Part shown: positions 25,872 through 36,876 of the stretch, one piece after another
How positions within the stretch are numbered: the stretch's first letter is position 1
How the letters are laid out: every line of letters begins with the position of its first letter
From: Bradyrhizobium sp. OK095
GTDB taxonomy: Bacteria; Pseudomonadota; Alphaproteobacteria; Rhizobiales; Xanthobacteraceae
Direction: 5' to 3'
Length of the DNA: 64,000 bases
Assembly: GCF_900109945.1 (NCBI RefSeq)
Contig: NZ_FOBX01000006.1
Location: 1-64,000 of the forward strand
Notes under the pieces: generated by a model
Databases searched by the model: none
Told to the model about the DNA's origin: nothing
The model's input: the letters and a program-made list of their open reading frames with translations, nothing else
Program-made: the position numbers and the translations under genes

Positions 25872-26223
25872 ACTTGTCCCCGGCAAATGGCGCTTTTCTC
25901 GTGCCCATGGTCAGGTGCGCCAACCATCGGCGTAGGATGCCCCAAACTGCGATTTCTTAATGTCCCACGGCAAGTTTTGCCGTCCCCAACTCTTAATAAC
26001 CTATGAATCGCTCGATCCAAAACGACTTCTTGGCCCGTGCATGCGCCGCCAAGCGGTTGGGTTAATGCCGCTTTTGGGGACGTAGAATCACGGGGCACAG
26101 AACCGTGTCCCGAGCGGGGACATCCGCTGCGAGCATCCTTAACCACCTGTTAACCATACACGCGGCAAATTCTGCCTAGCTTCGGACCCCAAGGTTCGCA
26201 ACTAGGCGGAAGGAGCCGCGACG
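25872..26223. other. Divergent intergenic region fliO-flgB
   Basis: This 352-base region holds no gene. It contains the CtrA-type box at 26139-26155 and a possible -10 element, CCTAGC at 26175-26180, 19 bases downstream. The part near fliO has TTAATGTCCC and TTAATAACC half-site-like sequences but no full box. Confidence 0.6.
26139..26155 (+). promoter_or_regulatory. CtrA-type box upstream of flgB
   Basis: TTAA (26139-26142), seven bases and TTAACC (26150-26155) match the CtrA pattern exactly. The site is 69 bases before flgB and would control the operon from flgB to flhB, perhaps into cckA. Confidence 0.62.
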
Positions 26224-26628
26224 ATGTCCATCAATGACCTCCCGGTGCTGTCGGCGCTTCGCACCAAGATGCAGTGGCATCAGGAACGCCAGCGCGTCCT
26301 GTCCGAGAACGTCTCGAATTCCGACACGCCCAAGTTCCGGCCGCGCGACCTGGTCGAGCCGAAGCTCGACAAATCAGGCGCCGTCACGGGCTCGGTGGGC
26401 CCCCTGGCGATGACCCGTACCAGCGGCTCGCACATGACGCCGTCAGGGGCGGCTTCCGGATTCGACCAGAACAAGAATGCCGGCTTCGAGACCCGCCCCG
26501 CGGGCAACGCCGTCAATCTCGAAGAGGAGATGATGAAGGCTGCCAGCAACCAGATGGATTACGCAGCGGCGACCTCGCTCTACTCGAAGAGCCTGCACCT
26601 GCTCAAGACTGCGATCGGCAAAGGCTAG
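26224..26628 (+). CDS. flgB: Proximal rod protein FlgB
   Basis: This 134-residue rod protein has the family N-terminus (LRTKMQWHQERQRVLSENVSNSDTPKFRPRDL) and C-terminal helix (EEEMMKAASNQMDYAAATSLYSKSLHLLKTAIGKG). GGAAGGAG precedes the start. It opens flgB-flgC-fliE-fliQ-fliR-flhB. Confidence 0.97.
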   Translation: MSINDLPVLSALRTKMQWHQERQRVLSENVSNSDTPKFRPRDLVEPKLDKSGAVTGSVGPLAMTRTSGSHMTPSGAASGFDQNKNAGFETRPAGNAVNLEEEMMKAASNQMDYAAATSLYSKSLHLLKTAIGKG

Positions 26629-26646
26629 AGCTAGAGGAAGCGCATC

Positions 26647-27072
26647 ATGGCGAATGACAGCAGCGACTTTGCCCGCTCGATGGCTATTGCGACCTCCGGC
26701 TTGCGCGCGCAGGCGGGGCGCATGCGGGTGATCTCGGAGAACATCGCGAACTCGGATTCGACGTCGCAGAGTGCCGGCGGCGATCCCTACCGGCGCAAGG
26801 TGCCGACCTTCTCCTCGGCGCTGGACCGCACCCTCGACGCGCAGGTCGTCACCCTCGGCCGGATCAAGCCCGACCAATCCAATTTCCGCACAAAATACGA
26901 GCCCAACAATCCGGCGGCGGATGCGACCGGCAATGTCAAATATCCCAACGTGAACCCGGTGGTCGAGATGACCGACATGCGCGACGCGCAGCGGTCCTAT
27001 GAGGCCAATCTCAACATCATCAGTGCGACGCGCCGGATGATCCAGCGCACCCTCGACATCCTCAAGAGCTGA
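26647..27072 (+). CDS. flgC: Proximal rod protein FlgC
   Basis: This 141-residue rod protein shows the family pattern SMAIATSGLRAQAGRMRVISENIANSDS at the N-terminus and KYPNVNPVVEMTDMRDAQRSYEANLNIISATRRMIQRTLDIL at the C-terminus. It lies 18 bases after flgB. Confidence 0.97.
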   Translation: MANDSSDFARSMAIATSGLRAQAGRMRVISENIANSDSTSQSAGGDPYRRKVPTFSSALDRTLDAQVVTLGRIKPDQSNFRTKYEPNNPAADATGNVKYPNVNPVVEMTDMRDAQRSYEANLNIISATRRMIQRTLDILKS

Positions 27073-27088
27073 ACAGGACATCTGAGCC

Positions 27089-27397
27089 ATGGCAACACCG
27101 TCAATTGCCGCCAACGCCTATGCAAACCTCGCCCGCGTGCTGGAGAACACCAGTGCCGGCAAGGGCAGCGAGCCGAGCGGGCAGTCCTTCGCCTCGCTTC
27201 TGAAGGACACTGTCGGCAGCGTCCTGGAGTCCGGCCGCAAATCCGATTCGCAGACGATGGCGATGGCCGCCGGCAAGGCCAACGTGATGGACGTGGTGAC
27301 GGCGGTCGCAGACACCGACGTCGCGGTGTCCACGCTGGTCTCGGTCCGCGACCGTGTGATCGCGGCCTATGAAGACATCATGAAGATGCCGATCTGA
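27089..27397 (+). CDS. fliE: Flagellar hook-basal body protein FliE
   Basis: This 102-residue protein joins the MS ring to the rod. The C-terminal half (VMDVVTAVADTDVAVSTLVSVRDRVIAAYEDIMKMPI) is the conserved helical FliE segment. It lies 16 bases after flgC and is followed by a palindromic repeat before fliQ. Confidence 0.95.
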   Translation: MATPSIAANAYANLARVLENTSAGKGSEPSGQSFASLLKDTVGSVLESGRKSDSQTMAMAAGKANVMDVVTAVADTDVAVSTLVSVRDRVIAAYEDIMKMPI

Positions 27398-27403
27398 TGG
27401 GGA

Positions 27404-27470
27404 GCGAATAGTGAGTGGCGAATGGCGAGTGCGGATGTCTCCGCTTCGCCATTCGCTACTCGCCATTCGC
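27404..27470. repeat. Palindromic repeat inside the flagellar operon (family B)
   Basis: Two 25-base arms (27404-27428 and 27446-27470) are complementary at 22 of 25 positions, built from the units GCGAATGGCGA and GAGTAGC. The element sits between fliE and fliQ and accounts for nearly all of that 113-base gap. It looks like an inserted intergenic repeat that could form a strong RNA hairpin in the middle of the operon. Confidence 0.85.
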
Positions 27471-27510
27471 GCTTGTCGAAGCGTGAGACAACCGAAAGCG
27501 AGCAAGTAGA

Positions 27511-27774
27511 ATGACCGGACCCGAAACCCTCGACGTCGCGCGTGATGCGATCTGGACCATCGTGATCGTGTCGTCACCGCCGATGATCGTCGGCCTCGTG
27601 GTCGGCGTCATCGTGTCGTTGTTCCAGGCGCTGACGCAGATCCAGGAACAGACGCTGATCTACGTGCCGAAGATTTTGGCCATTTTTGCCACCATGTTGC
27701 TGGCATTGCCGTTCATGGCCGACGCACTCCATTCCCACATGCTCCGTATCTCGTCGCGAATCATCGGCGGCTGA
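27511..27774 (+). CDS. fliQ: Flagellar export apparatus protein FliQ
   Basis: This 87-residue protein has two membrane helices (TIVIVSSPPMIVGLVVGVIVSLFQALTQIQEQTL and FATMLLALPFMADALHSHM) as in all FliQ proteins. It is part of the export gate with FliP and FliR. It lies 17 bases before fliR. Confidence 0.97.
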   Translation: MTGPETLDVARDAIWTIVIVSSPPMIVGLVVGVIVSLFQALTQIQEQTLIYVPKILAIFATMLLALPFMADALHSHMLRISSRIIGG

Positions 27775-27791
27775 GGCACTATGCGCCCACC

Positions 27792-28562
27792 ATGCGCATC
27801 GACGTCTCGCTGCTGCCGGCGCTTGCCGCAGCCTTCATGCTCGCCTTCGCCCGGATCGGTGCGATGGTGATGCTGTTGCCGGGCCTCGGCGAGACCAACA
27901 TTCCGACGCGGATAAAGCTGTCGATCGCGCTGCTGCTCACGATGATCATCCTGCCGCTGCATCGCAACGCCTACCAGGTCGACATGGGCTCGCTCGCGCC
28001 ACTGCTGGTGCTGATGCTGCATGAGATCGTGATCGGCATCGTGCTGGGGGCAACCGCGCGCGTGACGCTGTCGGCGCTCCAGGTCGCCGGTGCCGTGATC
28101 GCGCAGCAGATGGGACTCGGCTTCGTCACCTCGATCGATCCGACGCAGGGACAGCAGGGCGTGCTGGTCGGTAACTTCCTGACCATGCTCGGTGTGACCC
28201 TGCTGTTTGCCACCGACAGCCATCATCTGGTGATCGCGGCGCTGAACGACAGCTATACGATCTTCTCGCCGGGCGAGACCGTGTCGAGTGGCGATATTGC
28301 TGCCCTGGCGACGCGCGCGTTTTCCGCGGCGTTCCTGCTCGGCTTGCAGCTCTCGGGACCGTTCCTGGTGTTCGGCCTCGTCTTCAACATCGGGCTTGGC
28401 GTGCTGGCACGGCTGATGCCGCAGATGCAGGTCTATTTCGTCGCCGTGCCGCTCTCGATCTTCGCCGGCTTTCTGGTTCTCGCCGTCGTGCTGACTGCGA
28501 TGATGGGCACGTATCTGGATTACTTCATCGGTGTCATGCACCAGATGATGCCTCTTAGGTAA
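27792..28562 (+). CDS. fliR: Flagellar export apparatus protein FliR
   Basis: This 256-residue membrane protein has several hydrophobic helices and the family stretches RIGAMVMLLPGLGETNIPTRIKL, LQVAGAVIAQQMGLGFVTSIDP and GLGVLARLMPQMQVYFVAVPL. It completes the FliPQR gate. The gene lies 10 bases before flhB. Confidence 0.96.
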   Translation: MRIDVSLLPALAAAFMLAFARIGAMVMLLPGLGETNIPTRIKLSIALLLTMIILPLHRNAYQVDMGSLAPLLVLMLHEIVIGIVLGATARVTLSALQVAGAVIAQQMGLGFVTSIDPTQGQQGVLVGNFLTMLGVTLLFATDSHHLVIAALNDSYTIFSPGETVSSGDIAALATRAFSAAFLLGLQLSGPFLVFGLVFNIGLGVLARLMPQMQVYFVAVPLSIFAGFLVLAVVLTAMMGTYLDYFIGVMHQMMPLR

Positions 28563-28572
28563 CGAGGGGTCG

Positions 28573-29652
28573 ATGGCGGAAGACAACGATCCAGAAAGTC
28601 AAACAGAAGACCCGACACAAAAGCGCCTCGAGGAGGCGCTCGAACGCGGCGACGTTGCGAAAAGCCAGGAGATCAACACCTGGTTCATGATCGCGGGCGG
28701 CACGCTCGTGGTCTCGACCTTCTCGGGCTCGGTCGGCAGCGGGCTGATGGCGCCGATGCGCAACCTGCTGGCCAATTCCTGGATGATCAAGACCGACGGC
28801 AGGGCTATGCTCGTGCTGATGCAGCAGATCGAAGTCGCGGTGATCGCAGCGATTGGCGTGCCGCTCTTGATGCTGGTACTGGCAGCCATTGCCGGCAACA
28901 TGCTCCAGCACCGCCTGGTGTGGTCGGCCGAATCGCTCACGCCCAAATTCAGCAAGCTGTCGCCTGCCGAGGGCCTCAAGCGCATCTTCGGCAAGCAGGC
29001 GGCGGCCAATTTTCTCAAAGGCATCGGCAAATTGATCGTGCTCGGCGTGGTCATGACCACGATCCTGTGGCCGGAGCGGCATCGCATGGAGGCGATGGTC
29101 AAGCTCGATCCGGCCGCCATGCTAAGTTCCATCATCAGCCTGACCGTTCATCTGCTCGGCGCGGTGGTTGCGGCGCTCGCGATCATCGCCATTGGCGACT
29201 ATTTCTTCCAGTATCGCAGCTGGTTCCAACGGCAGAAGATGTCGCTCCAGGAGATCAAGGAAGAGTTCAAGCAGTCCGAAGGCGACCCGCACATCAAGGG
29301 CAAGATCAGGCAATTGCGCCAGCAGCGCTCCAGGAAGCGCATGATGGCAGCGGTTCCCAAGGCCGCCGTGATCATCACCAACCCGACCCACTATTCGATC
29401 GCGCTGTCCTACGAGCGCGGCATGTCCGCGCCGATCTGCGTCGCCAAGGGCGTCGACAATATCGCTTTCAAGATCCGGGAAGTCGCGCGTGCGCACGACA
29501 TCCCGATCGTCGAGAACGTGCCGCTGGCCCGGGCGCTCTACGCCACCGTCGAAATCGACCAGGAAATCCCGACCGAGCACTACCATGCCGTCGCCGAAAT
29601 CATCGGCTACGTCATGCGTCTGAAGAGCGGATTCGGTGCCGGGCGGCGATAA
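28573..29652 (+). CDS. flhB: Flagellar export switch protein FlhB
   Basis: This 359-residue protein has four N-terminal membrane helices and a cytoplasmic domain with the autocleavage motif NPTH (in VIITNPTHYSIALSY, residues 272-275). Cleavage there switches export from hook to filament proteins. The start motif SQTEDPTQKRLEEALERGDVAKSQEI is typical. It is the last export gene before cckA. Confidence 0.97.
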   Translation: MAEDNDPESQTEDPTQKRLEEALERGDVAKSQEINTWFMIAGGTLVVSTFSGSVGSGLMAPMRNLLANSWMIKTDGRAMLVLMQQIEVAVIAAIGVPLLMLVLAAIAGNMLQHRLVWSAESLTPKFSKLSPAEGLKRIFGKQAAANFLKGIGKLIVLGVVMTTILWPERHRMEAMVKLDPAAMLSSIISLTVHLLGAVVAALAIIAIGDYFFQYRSWFQRQKMSLQEIKEEFKQSEGDPHIKGKIRQLRQQRSRKRMMAAVPKAAVIITNPTHYSIALSYERGMSAPICVAKGVDNIAFKIREVARAHDIPIVENVPLARALYATVEIDQEIPTEHYHAVAEIIGYVMRLKSGFGAGRR

Positions 29653-29807
29653 AAACATCCGAAAAACACCGGAAATGGCCGTAATCTGGGAATCAGCGTA
29701 CCTTTCGCCCCTGCTGCCCTTGCGTCTGCGGGTCCAATTCAGGCAGGGAGGACCCCGCGCGCTGCGTAGCGCGTTGATTCTCTGCCGACAGGCTGCGCCA
29801 GTTTGAG

Positions 29808-32381
<2,574 letters not shown>

Positions 32382-32414
32382 CGTGGAGGGGCGGAGTGCC
32401 GTTCCCGCATTCTC

Positions 32415-32455
32415 CGTCATTGCGAGCGCAGCGAAGCAATCCAGAGATGACGAGG
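32415..32455. repeat. Truncated family A palindromic repeat
   Basis: The left arm (CGTCATTGCGAGCGCAGCG, AAGCAATCCAGAG) is present, but the core and most of the right arm are missing: the sequence jumps to ATGACGAGG. It is a deletion relic of the element seen complete at 24056-24142. The rest of the 281-base gap between cckA and the Tim44-like gene shows no further feature. Confidence 0.75.
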
Positions 32456-32662
32456 GAAAAAGCGGAATTTGCCGCGTTAACCCGCCGGTAACCGGAAACC
32501 ATTGTTCCCCTGCGTGTCCGGCCAAACCCCGGTCAAATATGGGCTTTTGCCACATCCCCGCGACTGAGGGCCGCAGCCATAAGTTCCGAAACCATCTTCA
32601 CTTTTCGGGAAGTCTGCCCATCTTAGGGGCATGTCCCCATGCCGGGGAATTGGGAAACGCAC

Positions 32663-33631
32663 ATGACTTTCTCGCTACGGTCCCGCACGCTCTTCAAGAC
32701 GATTGCCGTCGTGCTGGCGCTTGCGCTGCCGACCGCGCTCGCCATCTCGTCCGCTGACGCCCGTGTCGGCGGCGGCATGTCGTCGGGTTCGCGCGGCTCG
32801 CGCACCTTTTCGGCCCCGCCGTCGACGACCACGGCGCCGGGCTCGGCCTCGCAGTTCAACCGCACCTACACCCAGCCGGGTGCAGGCATGAATTCGGCTG
32901 CGGCTGCGCCCGCGCGCGGCGGCCTGTTCGGCCGCGCCGGCGGCTTCATGGGTGGCCTTGCGGCCGGCTTCCTCGGCGCAGGCCTGCTCGGCATGCTGTT
33001 CGGCGGTGGCCTGTTCGGCGGCCTCGGCGGCCTGTCGTCGATCCTCGGCCTGATCATCCAGATCGTGCTGGTGGTGTTCGTGGTGCGGCTGGCGATGTCG
33101 TGGTGGCAGCGCCGCCACACGCCGCAGGCGGCTTATGCCAATGCTAACGCAGGCGCTGGCCCCGGACCGCAGACGAACTTTCGCAGCGGTATCGGTGGTT
33201 TCGGTTTCGGCGGCGCCAACAATGCACCGCTCGAGATCAAGCCTGAGGACTATGAGGCGTTCGAGCGCCTGCTCGGCGATGTCCAGGCTGCGTGGTCGAA
33301 CGAGGATGTGGCCAAGCTGCACACGCTCGCGACGCCGGAAATGGTTTCTTACTTCGAGCGGGATCTCGGCGAGAACCGCGCGCGCAACGTCGTCAACAAG
33401 GTCACGAATGTGAAGCTGTTGCAGGGCGACCTCGCGGAATCCTGGCGCGAAGGCGAGACCGACTACGCCACGGTGGCGCTGCGCTTCGCGCTTACCGACA
33501 AGACGGTCGATCGCAACACCGGCGCAATTGTCGCCGGCAGCGAGCAGCCGGGCGAGGCGACCGAAGTCTGGACCTTCGCCCGCCGTCCGGGCGGCGCCTG
33601 GGAATTGTCGGCGATCCAGCAGACCAACTGA
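32663..33631 (+). CDS. Tim44-like domain membrane protein
   Basis: This 322-residue protein has a signal peptide (TIAVVLALALPTALAISSADA), a Ser/Ala/Gly-rich region, glycine-rich hydrophobic segments (FMGGLAAGFLGAGLLGMLFGGGLFGGLGGL, IQIVLVVFVVRLAM) and a C-terminal domain like the Tim44/MPRL45 fold (IKPEDYEAFERLLGDVQAAWSNEDVAKLHTLATPEMVSYF). Bacterial members are of unknown function, possibly in membrane-protein handling. ATG 32663 follows GGGAA; ATG 32639 would place eight extra residues before the signal peptide. A terminator follows. Confidence 0.85.
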   Translation: MTFSLRSRTLFKTIAVVLALALPTALAISSADARVGGGMSSGSRGSRTFSAPPSTTTAPGSASQFNRTYTQPGAGMNSAAAAPARGGLFGRAGGFMGGLAAGFLGAGLLGMLFGGGLFGGLGGLSSILGLIIQIVLVVFVVRLAMSWWQRRHTPQAAYANANAGAGPGPQTNFRSGIGGFGFGGANNAPLEIKPEDYEAFERLLGDVQAAWSNEDVAKLHTLATPEMVSYFERDLGENRARNVVNKVTNVKLLQGDLAESWREGETDYATVALRFALTDKTVDRNTGAIVAGSEQPGEATEVWTFARRPGGAWELSAIQQTN

Positions 33632-33653
33632 TCGCAGAATTAGCGACATAGAA

Positions 33654-33684
33654 GGGCGTCGTGCCTCGGCACGGCGCCCTTTTT
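33654..33684 (+). terminator. Terminator after the Tim44-like gene
   Basis: A 12-bp stem with one G-U pair (33654-33665 with 33668-33679), a 2-base loop and TTTTT lie 22 bases after the stop. Confidence 0.85.
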
Positions 33685-33799
33685 GTTTGGGCGGCAGGTT
33701 TCCTCTCCAGGCGGCCATTCGGGCGAAGCACTTAATTGCTTGTTGGCCGCGCCGAGCTCCCGCAATTTCGCGCCTGCGAGTTGGAGAAGGAGATATTCG

Positions 33800-35197
33800 G
33801 TGAGTCAGTCTGTCGCGCGCTCCAGGATAAATTCCAGGACAAATCACGAAGCCATCGTCAGGAATTCGTCCCTGCTGCTGGAGGCGATCGAAACGGCGTA
33901 TGACCGGATCGAGGCCGAGCGCGACCGCAATTGCTGGATCCATCTTCGCCCGCGGGAGGAGGCGCTCGAACAATGCCGTAAGCTCGTGGCGCGCGCGCGG
34001 ACCGGCGAAAATCTTCCGCTGCTCGGCATTCCCTTTGGCGTGAAGGACAATATCGATGTCGAGGGAATGCCGACCACTGCCGCATGTCCGGCGTTCAGCT
34101 ACACGCCCTGGCATTCCGCGCACAGCGTCGAACGCCTCACCGCGGCCGGCGCAATTTGCCTCGGAAAGACCAATCTCGATCAGTTCGCCACGGGCCTGTC
34201 AGGCGCACGTTCGCCCCATGGCCCCTGCGCGTCGGTTGCCGATGTGCGCTATGTTGCGGGCGGCTCCAGTTCCGGGTCCGCGGTCGCCGTGGCGGCCGGG
34301 CACGTCGCTTTTGCGCTCGGCACCGATACCGGAGGGTCCGGCCGCATACCTGCCGGGTTCAACGACATCGTCGGAATCAAGCCCACAATTGGGCTGGTGT
34401 CATCACGCGGGCTGGTGCCGAATTGCCCGACGATCGATTGCGTTTCGGTGTTCTGCAATAGCGTCAGCGACGGCGAGGCAATCCTCGACATCATCGAAGG
34501 GTTCGATTTCGAGGATCCCTATAGCCGCCAGCCCAGGACCTTTTTTCCCGCCGATGCAGCGGCGCCATCGTTCCGGTTCGGCCGCCTTGCGACCTCCGAT
34601 CTCGAATGTTTCGGCATGCCGGAGTGCGGCGAACTCTATGAGCACGCCTGCGAGCGTTTTGCACGGATCGGAGGAACGGCGATCGAGGTGGACTTCGCCC
34701 CGTTCCGCCAAGCCGGCGAGTTGATGTTCAGCGGACCCTGGGTGGCGGAGCGGCACTCGGCCATCGCTTCGCTTGTCGACGTCGAATCCAATTCCCTGCT
34801 CGATGTCACCAGGACCGTGCTGGCCTCAGCCGCCGGCTATTCGGCGATCGACACGTTTGGTGCCATTCACCGGCTGCACCGACTTCGCCGCAGCGCCGAG
34901 GCGATCTTTGCGGGCATCGATGCCCTGGTGGTCCCGACCGCACCGCGGCCGTTCACACTGGAGGAGATGCAGCGCGATCCGATCACCCTCAACAATCGCC
35001 TTGGCTACTACTCGTACTTTGCCAATCTGCTCGATCTCTGCGGCGTGGCCATTCCGAACGCGACATTGCCGAACGGCATGCCCATGGGCGTGACCCTGCT
35101 GGCGCCGGCCTGGCACGATCGCGCGCTGATCGGACTGGCGCGGCGGTTCGAGGCCAGTGCAGGCGGAGCGGCGTTCGAATTGAAGTTTGGCGGCTGA
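33800..35197 (+). CDS. Amidase, allophanate hydrolase (AtzF)-like
   Basis: This 465-residue amidase-signature enzyme has the Ser-cisSer-Lys triad elements GIPFGVKDNIDVEGMPTTAACPAF (Lys), GGSSSGSAVAVAAGHV (cis-Ser) and GTDTGGSGRIPAGF (nucleophile Ser). The pattern, including KTNLDQFATGLSGARSPHG, is that of the allophanate hydrolase amidase domain, which splits allophanate to ammonia and CO2. The C-terminal domain of full-length AtzF (about 600 residues) is missing. GTG 33800 is chosen because AAGGAG lies 6 bases upstream. No urea carboxylase is nearby, so the substrate is open. Confidence 0.85.
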   Translation: MSQSVARSRINSRTNHEAIVRNSSLLLEAIETAYDRIEAERDRNCWIHLRPREEALEQCRKLVARARTGENLPLLGIPFGVKDNIDVEGMPTTAACPAFSYTPWHSAHSVERLTAAGAICLGKTNLDQFATGLSGARSPHGPCASVADVRYVAGGSSSGSAVAVAAGHVAFALGTDTGGSGRIPAGFNDIVGIKPTIGLVSSRGLVPNCPTIDCVSVFCNSVSDGEAILDIIEGFDFEDPYSRQPRTFFPADAAAPSFRFGRLATSDLECFGMPECGELYEHACERFARIGGTAIEVDFAPFRQAGELMFSGPWVAERHSAIASLVDVESNSLLDVTRTVLASAAGYSAIDTFGAIHRLHRLRRSAEAIFAGIDALVVPTAPRPFTLEEMQRDPITLNNRLGYYSYFANLLDLCGVAIPNATLPNGMPMGVTLLAPAWHDRALIGLARRFEASAGGAAFELKFGG

Positions 35198-35207
35198 AGC
35201 GCGGATA

Positions 35208-35933
35208 TTATTCCGCCGCCTGCCCAAGCATGGAAAGATCCAGGATCGAGATCACGGATCGGTCGTATCGGATCACGCCGTCCTCCTGGAGCCGCGCAAG
35301 CTGCACCGTCACCCATTGGCGGGTGGACCCGATGAGATTGGCGAGATCGCCGTGGGTGAACGGCATGCCGACGACGATCTCACCGTCGCGCTTCACGCCG
35401 TAGACGTGCGACAGGAAGATCAGCAGGCACTGCAGCCGCTCGGTGACCGAGCGCGTCCCGAGCATCTGGGCCATCGCCGAATAGCATCGCGCCTTGAATG
35501 CCAGGGCATCCAGCAAGGCGACGGCGATTGCCGCCGATTCCTGCGCGAGTCGCCGCAACGCCGGTCCGGGCATGAACGTCAACCGGCTGCGCTCGACCGC
35601 AACCGACGTCCACATGTGCGGTCCCGTGCCGAATATATCGGGGCCGCCGACGAAGTTGCCGGGAAACCAGTATGCGAGCGTGACTTCGCGCCCCGACGGC
35701 GCCGCATAATAGCTGCGTATGCGCCCCTCGCTGATCAGGTAGATCCCGGCCTGTGCGTCGCCCTGCGACCAAACCAGTTGGCCGGCTTCCACGACCTTCT
35801 CGCGTCCGATCGCGCGCAAACGATTGCAATCAGCCCGGTTGAGACCGTCCAGCAAGCCGGGCAGCGGCCTGACCAGATCGTCCGACTCCGCGAGCATCAC
35901 ACCTGCCGCTATCGCGCTGTTCGCTCTGTGCAT
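35208..35933 (-). CDS. Crp/Fnr-family transcriptional regulator
   Basis: This 241-residue regulator has an N-terminal cyclic-nucleotide-binding-like beta-roll (about residues 30-140, GQLVWSQGDAQAGIYLISEGRIRSYYAAPSGREVTLAYWFPGNFVGG) and a C-terminal Crp winged helix (PFTHGDLANLIGSTRQWVTVQLARLQEDGVI). It has no Cys cluster, so it is not an FNR-type iron-sulfur sensor. ATG 35933 has GGAG upstream. It follows the ABC transporter genes on the same strand by 82 bases and may be in their operon; its stop faces the amidase stop 10 bases away. Confidence 0.9.
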   Translation of the reverse strand: MHRANSAIAAGVMLAESDDLVRPLPGLLDGLNRADCNRLRAIGREKVVEAGQLVWSQGDAQAGIYLISEGRIRSYYAAPSGREVTLAYWFPGNFVGGPDIFGTGPHMWTSVAVERSRLTFMPGPALRRLAQESAAIAVALLDALAFKARCYSAMAQMLGTRSVTERLQCLLIFLSHVYGVKRDGEIVVGMPFTHGDLANLIGSTRQWVTVQLARLQEDGVIRYDRSVISILDLSMLGQAAE

Positions 35934-36015
35934 CGCCGGCTCCGCATGTGAGACCCGGCATCGATTATTCAAGAACCGTGCCAGCCCGCTACGGTCCGCT
36001 GCGAGCTCCGGGCGA

Positions 36016-36876
36016 TCAGTTCGCCTCCGACCGATTGAACGCCCGCAACCCTTCTGCGCGGATGACGTCGAGACAATCCTTCTTGAGGGCAAGATAAGCC
36101 GGCTCGAGCATGACGGAGCTCGACCGCGGGCGCGGCAATTTGACAGCGACTTCGCGCAGGATGCGGCCGGGTCCCGCGCTCATGATGAGAACGCGGTCGG
36201 CCAGCACGATGGCTTCATCGATGTCATGCGTGACGAACACGATGGTCGCCTTGATCCGGTCGCGCAGCGCCAGCAGATTGTCCTGCATCACCGCCCGGGT
36301 CTGTGCGTCGAGAGCCCCGAAGGGCTCGTCCATCAGCAGCACGCGGGGTTGATTGGCCAGCGCTCGCGCGATCGCTACGCGCTGTTGCATGCCGCCGGAC
36401 AGCGTGTTCGGATAGGCGTCGGCGAAACGGGTGAGGCCGACCATCGCGATCAGATCGTCGGCGATGGCATTCGCTTCCGCCCTCGACCTTCCGAGCATCC
36501 TCGGGCCATGGGCGATGTTCCTGCGGACGGACTTCCAGGGGAAGAGATGCGGCTGCTGGAACACCATGCCGACATCGGGGCGCGGACTGTACACAGGCGC
36601 GCCCTCCACCAGGATGTCGCCTTCAAACGGCACTTCCAGTCCGGCGATCGTATTGAGCACCGTCGATTTGCCGCAGCCGGAGGGCCCGACGATGCAAACG
36701 AACTCGCCAGGTGCCACGTCAAAGGAAACACGATCCACCGCGATGTTCTGCCCGCGGTTGGTGTCGAAAACGATGCTCAGGTTCGAGACTTGAATGGCAG
36801 GTTGTTTCCGCGCCTCCTCGACAGAGGCCGACGAACTTGCCAGGGCCAGTTTCATGCTCGATCGAGGTCCCGACAT
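36016..36876 (-). CDS. NitT/TauT-type ABC transporter, ATP-binding protein
   Basis: This 286-residue ATPase energises import by the neighbouring permease. It has Walker A GPSGCGKST, Q-loop FQQPHLFPW, signature LSGGMQQR, Walker B VLLMDEPFGALD and the H-loop VTHDIDEA. ATG 36876 overlaps the permease stop as TGATG, so translation is coupled; ATG 36855 is an alternative. The family imports nitrate, sulfonates, taurine, thiamine precursors and similar compounds. Confidence 0.93.
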   Translation of the reverse strand: MSGPRSSMKLALASSSASVEEARKQPAIQVSNLSIVFDTNRGQNIAVDRVSFDVAPGEFVCIVGPSGCGKSTVLNTIAGLEVPFEGDILVEGAPVYSPRPDVGMVFQQPHLFPWKSVRRNIAHGPRMLGRSRAEANAIADDLIAMVGLTRFADAYPNTLSGGMQQRVAIARALANQPRVLLMDEPFGALDAQTRAVMQDNLLALRDRIKATIVFVTHDIDEAIVLADRVLIMSAGPGRILREVAVKLPRPRSSSVMLEPAYLALKKDCLDVIRAEGLRAFNRSEAN

